NCBI RefSeq assembly: GCF_015557435.1
Contig: NZ_JADNOH010000038.1
Location: 1-48,050 of the forward strand
Direction: 5' to 3'
DNA: 48,050 nucleotides
Source of the DNA: Collinsella aerofaciens
GTDB lineage: Bacteria; Actinomycetota; Coriobacteriia; Coriobacteriales; Coriobacteriaceae
Under the pieces are notes generated by a model. It was not told where the DNA came from and did no database searches. It worked only from the letters and a program-made list of their open reading frames with translations. Every line of letters begins with the position of its first letter. Position 1 is the stretch's first letter. This document shows positions 7,343-16,884 of this stretch, in pieces. Both the position numbers and the translations under genes were made by a program.

Positions 7343-7406
7343 GTGCAGCATATACAGTTGGTGTTGTGCGCGAACAGCCCATCAGCAATGCCGTCTGCGC
7401 CCTACC

Positions 7407-10184
7407 CTACTCGCGGTGACGGGCGCGGCTGTACGGCGTATCCACCATGGGCAGATCTGGACGCAGCTTGCCGTCAAATGCGCGGTAGGCATTCTGCACG
7501 GCAGGCGCCGTGGGAATCGTTGCAATCTCGCCGATGCCCTTGCCGCCGTATGCCACGGGCAGCAGCTCGTCCTTCTCCACGTAGATGGCGTGGATATCCG
7601 GAATCTCGGGCGCACGGAACAGTCCGAGCGTGCCGTACCTTGCCTGGGGGACGCAGTCCTTGAGCGGCCAATCCTCGGTAAGCGCATAGCCCATACCCAT
7701 GAGCACGCCGCCTTCGATCTGACCCTGGATGGAGATGGGATTGACCACCTTGCCGGAATCGTGCGCGGCATAGACCTCGCTCACGCGGCCGTCATCATCC
7801 AGAATGACCACATGCGTGGCAAAACCGTAGCAGATGTGGCTCTTGGGGTTGGGAACGTCGGCGCCCAGTTTGTCGGTCGGCTCCAGGTACACGTAGCCAA
7901 ACTCGCAGCCCTCGAGCGCCTTGATGGCGGCAGCGGGATCTTGAGGATGCATACCCTGGCCGGCAACGAGTTCCTGCGTGCGCAACTGGTAGGCGCGACC
8001 GTCGTCGTACTCGATCTTGACGCCATTACCATGGGCGCTCACAGGAGCATCGGGTGCATGCTTGCCGGCCTCGATGTCAAGCATGGCATCGCGCAGCAGG
8101 AAGGCGGCACCGCGCACGGCCTCGCCGGTCACGACCGTCTGACGCGAGCCAGACGTGGTGCCGGAGTCGGGAGCGTTCTCGGTAGAGCACTCGCCATTGG
8201 CGATGCAGCGAAGCGGCAGGCCGCATGCCTCGGCAACGTCCTGCAAAAAGACGGTGTTGCAGCCCTGGCCGATGTCGGACGTGGCGGCATAGACCACGGC
8301 CACGCCGTCCTCGATGCGAATCTTGCAGCGGCCGGCATCGGGCAGGCCCACGCCCACGCCGGCGTTCTTCATGGCGCAGGCGATACCGGCGTGTCCGGGA
8401 TGTGCGTAGTAGGCATCCTTGACCTCGAGCAGCGTCTCCTTAAGCGCCGTGGAGCAGTCGGCAATCTGGCCGTTGGGCAAAACCTCACCCGGCTCGATAG
8501 CGTTTCTGTAACGAATCTCCCACGGATCCAGGCCGACCTTCTCGGCCAGCAAGTCGATCAGGCTCTCGAGCGCAAACTCGGACTGGCAAACGCCAAAGCC
8601 TCGGTACGCACCGGCGGGCGGGTTGTTGGTGTAGTAGCCAAAACCGCGGATGTCGGTGTTCTGGTACTTGTAGGGGCCGACGGCGTGCGTACAGGCGCGC
8701 TCGAGCACCGGGCCGCACAGCGACGCGTAGGCGCCGGTATCAAAGTTGATCTCGCAGTCCAGGCCGGTAAAGTTGCCCTCGGCGTCGCAGCCCAGCGTAA
8801 AGGTACCGTCCATGGCATGGCGCTTGGGATGGAACGCAAGCGACTCGGCGCGCGTGAGCTTGCACTTCACAGGACGCTGGAACTTATATGCGGCGAGCGC
8901 GGCCAGGTGCTGGATGGACACATCCTCCTTGCCGCCAAAGCCGCCACCCACGAGCATGGTCTCGACGACCACGCGCTCGGGCTCGTTATCCCAGCCAAAC
9001 ATGTGGGCGCACTCTTTGCGCGTATCGTAGGCGCCCTGGTCGGTCGACTGCACCTTGACGCCGTTCTTGTACGGGAAGGCCACGGCGCACTCGGGCTCCA
9101 AGAAGGCATGCTCGGTAAAGGGCGTGGTAAAGCGCTGTGTCACGGTAAACGCGCTCTCCGCCAGCGCCTTGGCGGCGTCACCGCGCGTCACGTGACGGCT
9201 CTGGCACACGTTGTCCTTGAGCTCCACCGTGTTGCCAAAAGCAAAGAAGCTGTCGTGCAGGCGCGGGGCGTCGGCAGACCTGGCCTCGGCGATGTTGCGC
9301 ACGGGCTCCAGCGGCTCGTAATCAATCTTTACGAGCTTCTTGGCCTTCTCGAGCGTCGCCTCGTCCTCGGCAACCACCAGCACGATGGCATCGCCCACGC
9401 AGCGGGTGATATCGCCCTGGGCAATCATGACGTCCCAGTCCTGGATAAGGTGGCCGACCTGGTTGACCGGCACGTCCTCGGCGCGCAGGATGCCCACCAC
9501 ACCGGGTAGGGCCTCGGCCTTGGAGGTATCGATGGAGAGCACGCGGGCACGCGGATACTTGGAGCGCACGGCGCTGGCGTAGGTCAGGCCCGGCTGGTCG
9601 ATCTCGTCGATGTCGTCGGGGTACTTGCCCTCGCCGAGCACCTTCTTGCGCACGTCAATACGGAAGGCGCGCTTGCCTACGCCGTAGTTGTCGCCGCGCT
9701 CCAAGTCCTCGTCGATCTGCTTTTCGCCGCGGAGCACCGCAGCGGCGAGTGCGATGCCCTCGATGATCTTCTTGTAGCCGGTGCAACGGCAAACATTGCC
9801 GCGGATGGCGTACTTGATCTGCTCCTCGGTAGGCTCGGGATCCTCGGCGATGAGCGCTGCACCCGCCATGACCATACCGGGGATACAAAAGCCGCACTGC
9901 ACGGCGCCCACGGCGCCAAAGGCGTACACAAACGCCTCGCGCACGTTCTCGGGCAGGCCCTCGACGGTCACGATGTTGCGGCCGGCGGCAAGCGCGGTGG
10001 TCAGCACGCACGCCTTGACGGCCGCACCGTCCACATGGATGGTGCAGGTACCGCATGCGCCCTCGGAGCAGCCGTCCTTGGCGGAATGGATATGCAGGTC
10101 GTCGCGCAGGTAGCGCAGCAGCGGTTTGTTTTGGGTCGTCGTGCGCTCGACGCCGTTAACGGTAAAAGTGAATTCCTGTGCCAT
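7407..10184 (-). CDS. xdh: Molybdenum hydroxylase / xanthine dehydrogenase (putative selenium-dependent)
   Basis: A 925-residue oxidase-type protein that would hydroxylate xanthine, hypoxanthine or a related purine. An N-terminal [2Fe-2S] plant-type ferredoxin domain (C39, C44, C47, C59) and a second 2Fe-2S domain (C97, C100, C132, C134) are followed, from about residue 165, by the molybdopterin-binding domain. Near the C-terminus KGIGEIA carries the expected catalytic Glu. There is no FAD domain, so electrons must leave through a partner. The fused layout matches the XdhD-type, putative selenium-dependent hydroxylases that occur with ssnA and ygfK. AAGGGA lies 8 bases upstream of the ATG. 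It is last in the ssnA-ygfK-ferredoxin-xdh run, 12 bases after the ferredoxin gene. Selenium use and the exact purine are inferred. Confidence 0.9.
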   Translation of the reverse strand: MAQEFTFTVNGVERTTTQNKPLLRYLRDDLHIHSAKDGCSEGACGTCTIHVDGAAVKACVLTTALAAGRNIVTVEGLPENVREAFVYAFGAVGAVQCGFCIPGMVMAGAALIAEDPEPTEEQIKYAIRGNVCRCTGYKKIIEGIALAAAVLRGEKQIDEDLERGDNYGVGKRAFRIDVRKKVLGEGKYPDDIDEIDQPGLTYASAVRSKYPRARVLSIDTSKAEALPGVVGILRAEDVPVNQVGHLIQDWDVMIAQGDITRCVGDAIVLVVAEDEATLEKAKKLVKIDYEPLEPVRNIAEARSADAPRLHDSFFAFGNTVELKDNVCQSRHVTRGDAAKALAESAFTVTQRFTTPFTEHAFLEPECAVAFPYKNGVKVQSTDQGAYDTRKECAHMFGWDNEPERVVVETMLVGGGFGGKEDVSIQHLAALAAYKFQRPVKCKLTRAESLAFHPKRHAMDGTFTLGCDAEGNFTGLDCEINFDTGAYASLCGPVLERACTHAVGPYKYQNTDIRGFGYYTNNPPAGAYRGFGVCQSEFALESLIDLLAEKVGLDPWEIRYRNAIEPGEVLPNGQIADCSTALKETLLEVKDAYYAHPGHAGIACAMKNAGVGVGLPDAGRCKIRIEDGVAVVYAATSDIGQGCNTVFLQDVAEACGLPLRCIANGECSTENAPDSGTTSGSRQTVVTGEAVRGAAFLLRDAMLDIEAGKHAPDAPVSAHGNGVKIEYDDGRAYQLRTQELVAGQGMHPQDPAAAIKALEGCEFGYVYLEPTDKLGADVPNPKSHICYGFATHVVILDDDGRVSEVYAAHDSGKVVNPISIQGQIEGGVLMGMGYALTEDWPLKDCVPQARYGTLGLFRAPEIPDIHAIYVEKDELLPVAYGGKGIGEIATIPTAPAVQNAYRAFDGKLRPDLPMVDTPYSRARHRE

Positions 10185-10196
10185 GGTGATTCCCTT

Positions 10197-10676
10197 CTAC
10201 ACGCCGGCGGCGATGCCGGTGCGGTCGTGGATGGCGCCATGCGGGCAGACGACGGCGCACATGCCGCACGACAGGCAGTCCACGCCGTCGATATGGGCGC
10301 AGTTGTCCTCGATGCGGATAGCGCCGGCAGGGCACTTTTTGGCGCACATGCCGCAACCGATGCAGCTCGTGTCGCAGATCTTGCGCGCAATGGCGCCCTT
10401 ATCGGTGTTGTTGCAGCGCACCAGGATGTTCTGGTAGCCGGGGACGAAGGCAATCACGCGCTGCGGGCACGCCATGCCGCACAGGCCACAGCCCGTGCAC
10501 TTGGAGCGATCCACGCGGGCGATGCCATCGACCAGCGCAATAGCGCCGTGGGGGCAGGCCGTGACACAGGCGCCACAGCCAATGCAGCCTTCGCTGCAGC
10601 GGGCGTCGCCGCCTGCGGAGGCGCAACCGCTTCCGCAGGCAACGTAGGCCACGTTATGTTGAATGGATTTGGCCAT
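10197..10676 (-). CDS. Polyferredoxin with four 4Fe-4S motifs
   Basis: A 159-residue electron carrier. Four CxxCxxCxxxCP motifs are visible in order: CIGCGACVTACP, CTGCGLCGMACP, CIGCGMCAKKCP and CLSCGMCAVVCP. Three further Cys (C14, C18, C27) at the N-terminus recall RnfB-like proteins and could hold another cluster. No membrane segment or signal peptide. It sits between ygfK and xdh with gaps of 11 and 12 bases, so it is almost certainly co-translated with them. The inferred job is to carry electrons from the FAD-less hydroxylase to YgfK, which has flavin and NAD(P) sites. This gene is not part of the classic E. coli ygfK-ssnA arrangement in this form. Confidence 0.85.
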   Translation of the reverse strand: MAKSIQHNVAYVACGSGCASAGGDARCSEGCIGCGACVTACPHGAIALVDGIARVDRSKCTGCGLCGMACPQRVIAFVPGYQNILVRCNNTDKGAIARKICDTSCIGCGMCAKKCPAGAIRIEDNCAHIDGVDCLSCGMCAVVCPHGAIHDRTGIAAGV

Positions 10677-10687
10677 AAGAGACTCGC

Positions 10688-13687
10688 CTATTTCTTAAGA
10701 AGGTACGAATAGTTGTCGCGCACGGCCCTGATGGTCAGGCGGACGGCCTCGGGAAGACCGGTGTTGACGGCATCGACCGAGACGGTGCGGACCGTGCCGG
10801 CGACGCGGACCTTAAAGTGGCCCTCGTCCACGGCCAGGAAGCCCTCGTTCTCGGAGTTCTCCATGTCCTGCTCGCTCCAGAACAGGGTGAGCTTGTCCTT
10901 GTAGGGACGACCCTCCTGGTAGGGGCAGAACACAGCGCAGTTGCCGCACTCGTTGCACATGCCGTCGACGTGAACGACCTGATGCTTGGCGAGACCCGGC
11001 ACCTTAATTGCCACGTTGGCGCGGTTGGGGCACACGTCGCAGCAGACCTCGCACACCGAGCCGCAGCCCAGGCAGCGGGTCTTGGTGCAGTTGCGCTTGT
11101 CGCGGCACAGCGACCCCTTGCGCTCGTAGCAGGTGTCCTCGCGGCCGGCCTGCTCGTTGCAGTCGGCGTACTTGTTAAAGTCCACGCCGACAATGGCACG
11201 GGCAACCTCGGCGGCATCGGCGATGGCCTCGACCACGGTGGCAGGACCGCGACGGCAGTCGCCCGCAGCCCAGACGCCCTCGACGCCGGTGGAGGTGGCG
11301 GCAAGGCGGCCGCGACGGTCGTGTTCGACGCCCGCGGCATCGTACAGGCTGGCATCGATGCCCTCGCCCACGGCACAGATCACCGTGGTGGCGGCAAGCT
11401 CGACGGTCTCGCCCGTGGCGACAGGGCTACGACGGCCGCTTGCATCCGGCTCGCCAAGTTCCATGACGTCGCAGGTCAGCACGGCGCCGTTGAGCGCCTT
11501 GGGCGCCAGCAGCTCGCAGAACTCAACGCCGTCGGCAAGAGCAAGATCGAGCTCTTCCTCGTCGGCGGGCATCTGCTTCTTGGTGCGGCGATACACCAGG
11601 CGCACGTTCTTCACGCCAGTCAGGCGCTTGGCCACGCGGGCCGCGTCCATAGCGGTATTGCCGGCGCCGATGACCACGACGTCCTCGCCCAGCTCGAGCT
11701 TCTCGCCCTTCTTGGCGGCCTCGAGGAACTCCAGCACGTCGAGCTCGGCACCCTCGCCCAAGCCTGCAGAGCCGGGCATCCAGGCACCGGTGGCCACGAC
11801 CACGTCGGTAAAGCCCTGAGCCTTGAGCTCGTCAATGGACTCCACGCGGGCGTTGAGCTGCACCTTGGCGCCAAAGGCCAGACAGAGCTCGGCATCGTGG
11901 GAGATATCGTCGCTCGCGATACGGAACTCGGGGATCACGTGACGGACCACGCCGCCGAGCGAGTCGCGGGCCTCGAAGATAGTGACGGGCACGCCGGCGC
12001 GCGTCAGGAAGAACGCCGTCGCCAGGCCGGCCGGGCCGCCGCCGATAACGGCAACGTTGCGCTCGGCGTCGTTGGCAATGGCCTGGGCGCGCAGCTTGGG
12101 CAGCACGGCGGTCATGGCCTCGCGGGCGGCCTTGAGCTTGCTGGCGCGAATCTGGGCGCCCTCGGGCTCGTAGAATGCACGCTCGCAGGCACGGCCGCAG
12201 GGATGCGGGCAGATGGTACCGGTAATGAACGGCAGGGCGTTGCGCTCGATGATGATGTTGAGCGCGTCCTCGTAGCGGCCCTCGTCAACAGCCGCCAGGT
12301 AGGCGGGAATATCCTGCTGGATGGGGCAGCTCGTGCGGCACGGCGTGGTAAAGCAGTCGGAAAGCGGGCTCTTGCCGGCGACCTTGCGGTCGGGTAGCGG
12401 ACGCAGCGGCTTCTTGTAGAGCGGGTTGGTAAGCGAGTCGGTCTGGATCGCGGTCACGGCCTCGAGCGAGACGCCCGCGAACGGCTTGCCGTCCAGATCG
12501 GTAAACTCGCCGGCCATCTGGCTAAAGCGCTCGTAGCCACCGGGCTTGAGCACGTCGGTCGCCAGGGTAACGGGCCAAATACCGGCATCATACAGGGCGC
12601 GGATGTTGTAGACCGTGGCACCACCGGAGTAGCTGATGCGCAGCTTGCCGTCAAACTGCTCGGTAATGCGGCGGGCGGCCTCGATGGTCAGTGAGAACAG
12701 CGAACGGCCGGACATGTACATCTCGGTGGAAGGCAGCTCGTTCCTCGTCACGTCGACGGGGAACGTGTTGGTCAGCTTGACGCCAAACTCCAGGCCGCGC
12801 TCGGCGCACAGGGCAATCAGGCGCTCGAACATGGGCACGGCGTCGGCCCACTGCAGGTCCTCGCGAAAGTGCGTATCATCAAAGACGATGTAGTCAAAGC
12901 CCAGCTCGTTCAGACGCTGGCGGGCAAACTCATAGCCCAGCAGCGTGGGGTTGCACTTGATGTAGGTGTTGAGGCCCTTCTCGGTGATGAGGTAGGTCGC
13001 GATGCGCTCGATCTCGGCGGGCGGGCAGCCATGCAGCGTGGACTCGGTGATGGAGTTGGAGACGCGTGCCGGGATGGACTCGACAAACGCGGCGTCGACA
13101 TGCTCAAACTTGTCCAGGTTGGCGAGTGCCCAGGCACGGCACTCGTTCCAGACGTCGGAGCCGCTGGCATCCTTCATGCCCTCGATGTAGGCGTCGACCT
13201 TGGGGCTCTTAATGCCCTCCAGGTCATAGCCCACCGACATGTTGAAGACAAAGCCGTCCGGGCTGCCCAGACCGTACTCGCGAGCGATCAGGTGGCAGGC
13301 AAACCATGCCTTCACGTACTCGGCAAAGGCCTGCGGAACCTCGAGCTCGGTCGACCATTCGCAGTTGTAGCACTCGTCCTGAGCCACGATGCAGGGCTTG
13401 TTGACGCACTTGGAGAGCTCCTCGCCGTCCATAACCTGGACGGTCTTGAGCTCAAAGAAGCGAGAACCGGCCACATAAGAGGCCACGATGTTCTGGGCCA
13501 GCTGCGTATTGGGACCGGCAGCCGGGCCAAACGGAGTCTCGATGCGCTCGTCAAAAATGGGAAGCGCACCCTCCTGGTTGGTCGTGACCATCTTACGCAC
13601 GCCAAAGATGGCGTCCTGGGTCTTGTGCTCCTCGATGATCCAGTTCATCAGCTGCGAAAACGGGATCGGCCTCATGATGTCGCTCAT
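10688..13687 (-). CDS. ygfK: YgfK-type flavoprotein (putative selenate reductase subunit)
   Basis: A 999-residue multidomain oxidoreductase. The N-terminal part (to about 430) resembles a dihydropyrimidine/dihydroorotate dehydrogenase-type barrel. The middle resembles the glutamate synthase small subunit, with a Cys-rich 4Fe-4S region, an FAD motif VAVIGGGPAGLATAFFL and an NAD(P) motif VVVIGAGNTAMDAAR. The C-terminal 120 residues hold clustered Cys (CLGCGSVCEVCCDVCP and CNECGNCAVFCP). YgfK is a recognised member of the anaerobic purine/urate degradation set. The start is the ATG at 13687 with GAGGAG about 6 bases upstream; the frame stays open to 13831 without a better site. It is translationally close to the ferredoxin gene. 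The physiological reaction is not certain from sequence; reduction or oxidation of a purine ring intermediate is inferred. Confidence 0.9.
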   Translation of the reverse strand: MSDIMRPIPFSQLMNWIIEEHKTQDAIFGVRKMVTTNQEGALPIFDERIETPFGPAAGPNTQLAQNIVASYVAGSRFFELKTVQVMDGEELSKCVNKPCIVAQDECYNCEWSTELEVPQAFAEYVKAWFACHLIAREYGLGSPDGFVFNMSVGYDLEGIKSPKVDAYIEGMKDASGSDVWNECRAWALANLDKFEHVDAAFVESIPARVSNSITESTLHGCPPAEIERIATYLITEKGLNTYIKCNPTLLGYEFARQRLNELGFDYIVFDDTHFREDLQWADAVPMFERLIALCAERGLEFGVKLTNTFPVDVTRNELPSTEMYMSGRSLFSLTIEAARRITEQFDGKLRISYSGGATVYNIRALYDAGIWPVTLATDVLKPGGYERFSQMAGEFTDLDGKPFAGVSLEAVTAIQTDSLTNPLYKKPLRPLPDRKVAGKSPLSDCFTTPCRTSCPIQQDIPAYLAAVDEGRYEDALNIIIERNALPFITGTICPHPCGRACERAFYEPEGAQIRASKLKAAREAMTAVLPKLRAQAIANDAERNVAVIGGGPAGLATAFFLTRAGVPVTIFEARDSLGGVVRHVIPEFRIASDDISHDAELCLAFGAKVQLNARVESIDELKAQGFTDVVVATGAWMPGSAGLGEGAELDVLEFLEAAKKGEKLELGEDVVVIGAGNTAMDAARVAKRLTGVKNVRLVYRRTKKQMPADEEELDLALADGVEFCELLAPKALNGAVLTCDVMELGEPDASGRRSPVATGETVELAATTVICAVGEGIDASLYDAAGVEHDRRGRLAATSTGVEGVWAAGDCRRGPATVVEAIADAAEVARAIVGVDFNKYADCNEQAGREDTCYERKGSLCRDKRNCTKTRCLGCGSVCEVCCDVCPNRANVAIKVPGLAKHQVVHVDGMCNECGNCAVFCPYQEGRPYKDKLTLFWSEQDMENSENEGFLAVDEGHFKVRVAGTVRTVSVDAVNTGLPEAVRLTIRAVRDNYSYLLKK

Positions 13688-13785
13688 AGTGAGCTCCTCT
13701 CTGTAACGCCCGGCGAGACCGCGCGGCGGGCGCAAATACGGTGTAGCGCTAGCACAGCGCCGGCGACCCCGCGGAGGCCGCCTAT

Positions 13786-13821
13786 GCGCGCGTCGGATGC
13801 GGCGAAACATCCGACGCGCGC
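13786..13821. other. Perfect 14-bp stem-loop between ssnA and ygfK
   Basis: GCGCGCGTCGGATG (13786-13799) and CATCCGACGCGCGC (13808-13821) form a perfect 14-bp stem with an 8-base loop. No T-run follows on either strand. It may slow RNA decay or set the ratio of ssnA to ygfK expression. Confidence 0.6.
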
Positions 13822-13837
13822 GAATCTCCAATTGGAA

Positions 13838-15193
13838 TTAGTACACGCGATCGTTGAGCGTGCTCCAAAGCTTCTTGGACTCGGCCATGGTCCACGCGTT
13901 GATCTTGTCCTCATCAATCCCAACGAACTCACGATCCTTGTACAGGACGCGGCCGTTGATGATGGTGGTGCGGCAGTTTTTGCCCATCATGCCAAAGAGC
14001 ATGTGGCCGTCGATATTCTCCTCGCTCAGCGGCGTAAAGGGCTTGTAGTCCATGACGATGACATCGGCGGCAGCGCCGGCCTCGAGCACGCCGAGCTTGC
14101 GATCGAAGTACTTGCTCGCCATCTTGGCGTTGTTCTCGAACAGCATGGTCATGGCCTCGCACCAGCCCACGTTGGGCATGGCGGCGTTGTGGCGCTGAAT
14201 GATCAGGAAGACCTTAAGGCTCTCGAGCATATCGTGGGTGTAGGCGTCGGTGCCCATGCACACGGGGATACCGCGGCGGAAGAACTCGAGCACGGGGGCG
14301 CAGCCCACGGCGTTGCCCATATTGGATTCGGGGTTGTTGACCAGCCAGGTGCCGGACTCCTTGACGATATCCATCTCGGCAGGCGTCACGTGGATGCAGT
14401 GGCCGAGCATGGTGTCGGGACCCAGCAGATTGTGCTGCAGCAGGCGCTCGACGGGGCTGATGCCACCGCGGTTGAGGCGGGAGTCCCACACGTCATTCAT
14501 GCCCTCGCACACATGGATGTGGAAGCCGGTCAGGCCGTTGTTGGCCTCGGCCATCTTATCCATGGTCTCGTCCGACAGCGTAAAGGTGGCGTGACCGCCA
14601 AACATGGCGGCAATCATGTGGTTGTCGTTATCGCGACGCTCCTTGGCGGCCCACTGGGCAAACTCGGCGTTCTCGGCAATGGCCTGGTCGCATTTTTCCT
14701 GACCGCGGCGGTCGGAGACCTCGTAGCACAGGCACGAACGCATGCCCAGCTCCTGAGCTGCATCCTTAATGGTAAAGAGGCTGCCTGGGATCTCGCAGAA
14801 GCTCGCGTGGTGATCGAAGATCGTGGTGACGCCATCGCGGATGGAGTCCAAGATCGTGGCATAGGCGCTGGCCTTGGTGCCGTCGAGCGTCAGGTTGTCG
14901 TCGATCTTCCACCACTGCTGCTCAAGATTCTCCAGGAAGTTGGTGGGGTTGCAGCCCTTAATGGCAAGGCCGCGGGCCAGACCCGAGTAGATGTGGGTGT
15001 GGCAGTTGATGAGTCCGGGCATGATGAGGTTGCCCCGGGCGTCGACGTACTCGGCATCCGGGTACTTGGCTTTGAGCTCGCACTCGGGGCCCACTTCGAC
15101 GATCGTATCTCCGTCAATGGCGACCGCACCGTTGGGGATGAACGGGGCCTGAGCGTTGCGGGTAAAGACGGAACCGTTAGCGACCAGAAGCAT
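13838..15193 (-). CDS. ssnA: SsnA-type amidohydrolase
   Basis: A 451-residue metal-dependent aminohydrolase of the SsnA family, related to guanine deaminase and chlorohydrolases. The metal ligands are seen in MPGLINCHTHIYSGLARG (HxH), in a mid-protein HIHV segment, in the HCIHVT segment and in MGTDAYTHD. Such enzymes hydrolyse C-N bonds of purines or purine-ring products; the exact substrate of SsnA is not settled by sequence. The start was taken at 15193 (MLLVANG) because AAGGGAG lies 6 bases upstream; the ATG at 15211 is 6 codons further out. It follows the permease gene after a 196-bp gap rich in hairpins and precedes ygfK by 150 bp. Confidence 0.9.
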   Translation of the reverse strand: MLLVANGSVFTRNAQAPFIPNGAVAIDGDTIVEVGPECELKAKYPDAEYVDARGNLIMPGLINCHTHIYSGLARGLAIKGCNPTNFLENLEQQWWKIDDNLTLDGTKASAYATILDSIRDGVTTIFDHHASFCEIPGSLFTIKDAAQELGMRSCLCYEVSDRRGQEKCDQAIAENAEFAQWAAKERRDNDNHMIAAMFGGHATFTLSDETMDKMAEANNGLTGFHIHVCEGMNDVWDSRLNRGGISPVERLLQHNLLGPDTMLGHCIHVTPAEMDIVKESGTWLVNNPESNMGNAVGCAPVLEFFRRGIPVCMGTDAYTHDMLESLKVFLIIQRHNAAMPNVGWCEAMTMLFENNAKMASKYFDRKLGVLEAGAAADVIVMDYKPFTPLSEENIDGHMLFGMMGKNCRTTIINGRVLYKDREFVGIDEDKINAWTMAESKKLWSTLNDRVY

Positions 15194-15210
15194 GGATGCT
15201 CCCTTCGACA

Positions 15211-15371
15211 TCAGAGGCGGGGTTTGACACCTCTGACATGGCGGAGTGCGAAGCGCCGGCCTACACCGGAAACGGGCCCTCTCCCGTCAACGCTTCACCA
15301 AAGGGACAAACCCTTTGAAGTGCGGCTTGGCGCCGCATGACGTCGGCGGACGAGGCGATGCGCCCGCCGAC
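15211..15371 (-). other. Series of five stem-loops between permease and ssnA
   Basis: Within 161 bases lie paired arms TCAGAGG/CCTCTGA (15211/15230), GAAGCG/CGCTTC (15250/15291), CAAAGGG/CCCTTTG (15299/15311), TGCGGC/GCCGCA (15321/15332) and GTCGGCGG/CCGCCGAC (15342/15364). The one nearest ssnA ends 17 bases upstream of its ATG, next to the ribosome site. It could be an attenuator, a cis-regulatory RNA or an RNA-processing region. I do not recognise a riboswitch consensus. Confidence 0.55.
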
Positions 15372-15389
15372 GAATAGCACCGATATTGG

Positions 15390-16784
15390 TTACTTCTTGC
15401 TCTCGGGCAAGACCAGATCCACGGCAGCGTCCTTGGCGGCATCGATGTGCTGAGCCACGACTGGCGTCTGCGGAAGGATCAGGTTAAGGACAATGGCCAT
15501 GATGGCGGTGGGGGTTACGGCATTGGAGCCGATGACGGTGGACACCCAGGCGGGCATGCCCTCGCCGGCAAGGCAACCGCTGGCCATCCAAATACCCAGG
15601 CCAAAGACAACGGAGGTACCGACGATGGTGGTAGTGCGCTGCGTGAGGCCCTCGCGGGTGAACATGCGCACGCCGTTCATAGTGATGGTGCCAAAGACGC
15701 CGACGGTCGCGCCGCCGATGACGGGCTGCGGGATAGCGGAAAGGACAGCAGAGAGCTGCGGGAACAGACCGGCGATGGCAAAGACGGCCGCGATGATCAC
15801 AAAGACCCACTTGTTGACGACCTTGTTGGAGCAGATGATGCCCACGTTCTGGCCAAGGGCGCTGGTGGGAAGACCGCCCAGCAGGCCGCCGACCATAGAG
15901 GTGAGACCCTGGGACACGATAGCGCCGGAGAGCTCGCGCTCGGTGGGCATACGGTCGATGGAGCCCAGGCAGGCGGCGGAGACGTCACCGATAACCTGGA
16001 TGGCAACCATGGGGAACACGACGGCGAGGGTAATGCAGACCTCGGGATCAAACTCGAGCGCATAGGGCATGAGCTTGGGAAGGGCGAAGACCTGAGCGGT
16101 GGCAACGCTGGAGAAGTCGATCATGCCAAAGGGAATCGAAACGATCATGCCAACGATCATGCCAAAGAACACGGATCCCAGCTTGAGCGTGCCCTTGCCA
16201 AAGTTGGCGAGCGCAAAGACCACGGCGAAGGTGATAAGAGCGACGCACCAGGCCTGCGGAGTGCCCCACAGCGGCGTGCCCATGCCACCGGCCATGTACT
16301 TGACGGCCGTGGGATAGAGAGAGACGCCAATGGAGAAGATGACCGTACCGGTCACGACAGGCGGGAACAGCCACTTAATCTTGCTGTAGGCCAGACCAAA
16401 GAGGACCGCGACGGCGCCGCCGACGATCTCTCCGCCCAGCAGAGCGCCAAAGCTAAAGCCCGAGGCACCCATGGCCTGGAGGGCCGGGAGGAACGCGAAC
16501 GAAACGCCCATGACGATGGGCAGGCCGCCGCCGATGCGACGGAAGGGAGCGAAGGCCTGAAGGGCCGTGTCGATTGCCGAAAGAATGAGCGCGACCTGGA
16601 TGATGTCGGTGCTCTGCTGGCTATTAAATCCGTAGACGCCGGCCATGATGACCGCCGGGGTAATGATGCCGGCAAACGATGCCAGCACGTGCTGAAGGGC
16701 ACACGGGATCATTTCCTTAACGGGAGGCATGCCTTCACGAGTGAACAGGGCTTCAGTGCCGTTCGTAACCGTCTCCTGGGTCAT
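15390..16784 (-). CDS. NCS2-family purine/urate permease
   Basis: A 464-residue polytopic membrane transporter with about 14 hydrophobic segments. The NCS2 signature appears as ALGQNVGIICSNKVVNK, and the preceding GLTSMVGGLLGGLPTSALGQ is typical of uracil-xanthine and UacT/XanQ-type permeases. It would import urate, xanthine or another nucleobase with protons or sodium. It is the first gene of the minus-strand purine run (permease, ssnA, ygfK, ferredoxin, xdh), which supports a purine substrate. A YheO-type regulator diverges from it at 17137. The assignment to NCS2 is firm; the exact base is not. Confidence 0.88.
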   Translation of the reverse strand: MTQETVTNGTEALFTREGMPPVKEMIPCALQHVLASFAGIITPAVIMAGVYGFNSQQSTDIIQVALILSAIDTALQAFAPFRRIGGGLPIVMGVSFAFLPALQAMGASGFSFGALLGGEIVGGAVAVLFGLAYSKIKWLFPPVVTGTVIFSIGVSLYPTAVKYMAGGMGTPLWGTPQAWCVALITFAVVFALANFGKGTLKLGSVFFGMIVGMIVSIPFGMIDFSSVATAQVFALPKLMPYALEFDPEVCITLAVVFPMVAIQVIGDVSAACLGSIDRMPTERELSGAIVSQGLTSMVGGLLGGLPTSALGQNVGIICSNKVVNKWVFVIIAAVFAIAGLFPQLSAVLSAIPQPVIGGATVGVFGTITMNGVRMFTREGLTQRTTTIVGTSVVFGLGIWMASGCLAGEGMPAWVSTVIGSNAVTPTAIMAIVLNLILPQTPVVAQHIDAAKDAAVDLVLPESKK

Positions 16785-16884
16785 TTGACCACCAATCCTC
16801 GAAATAGTTGTTTTCGCATCTAACGCTCTATTGTGACGCAGTGCGGGGTTGAGGTTGTGCCTTCGTTGGATATCGTATTAAAGA

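Noticed and set aside
7134-9509. Long plus-strand reading frame opposite xdh
   Set aside because: It is the mirror of a clear molybdenum hydroxylase gene; composition is His/Gly/Ala-rich and shows no family features.
12869-15340. Long plus-strand reading frame opposite ygfK and ssnA
   Set aside because: Shadow of two well-supported genes on the minus strand in GC-rich DNA.
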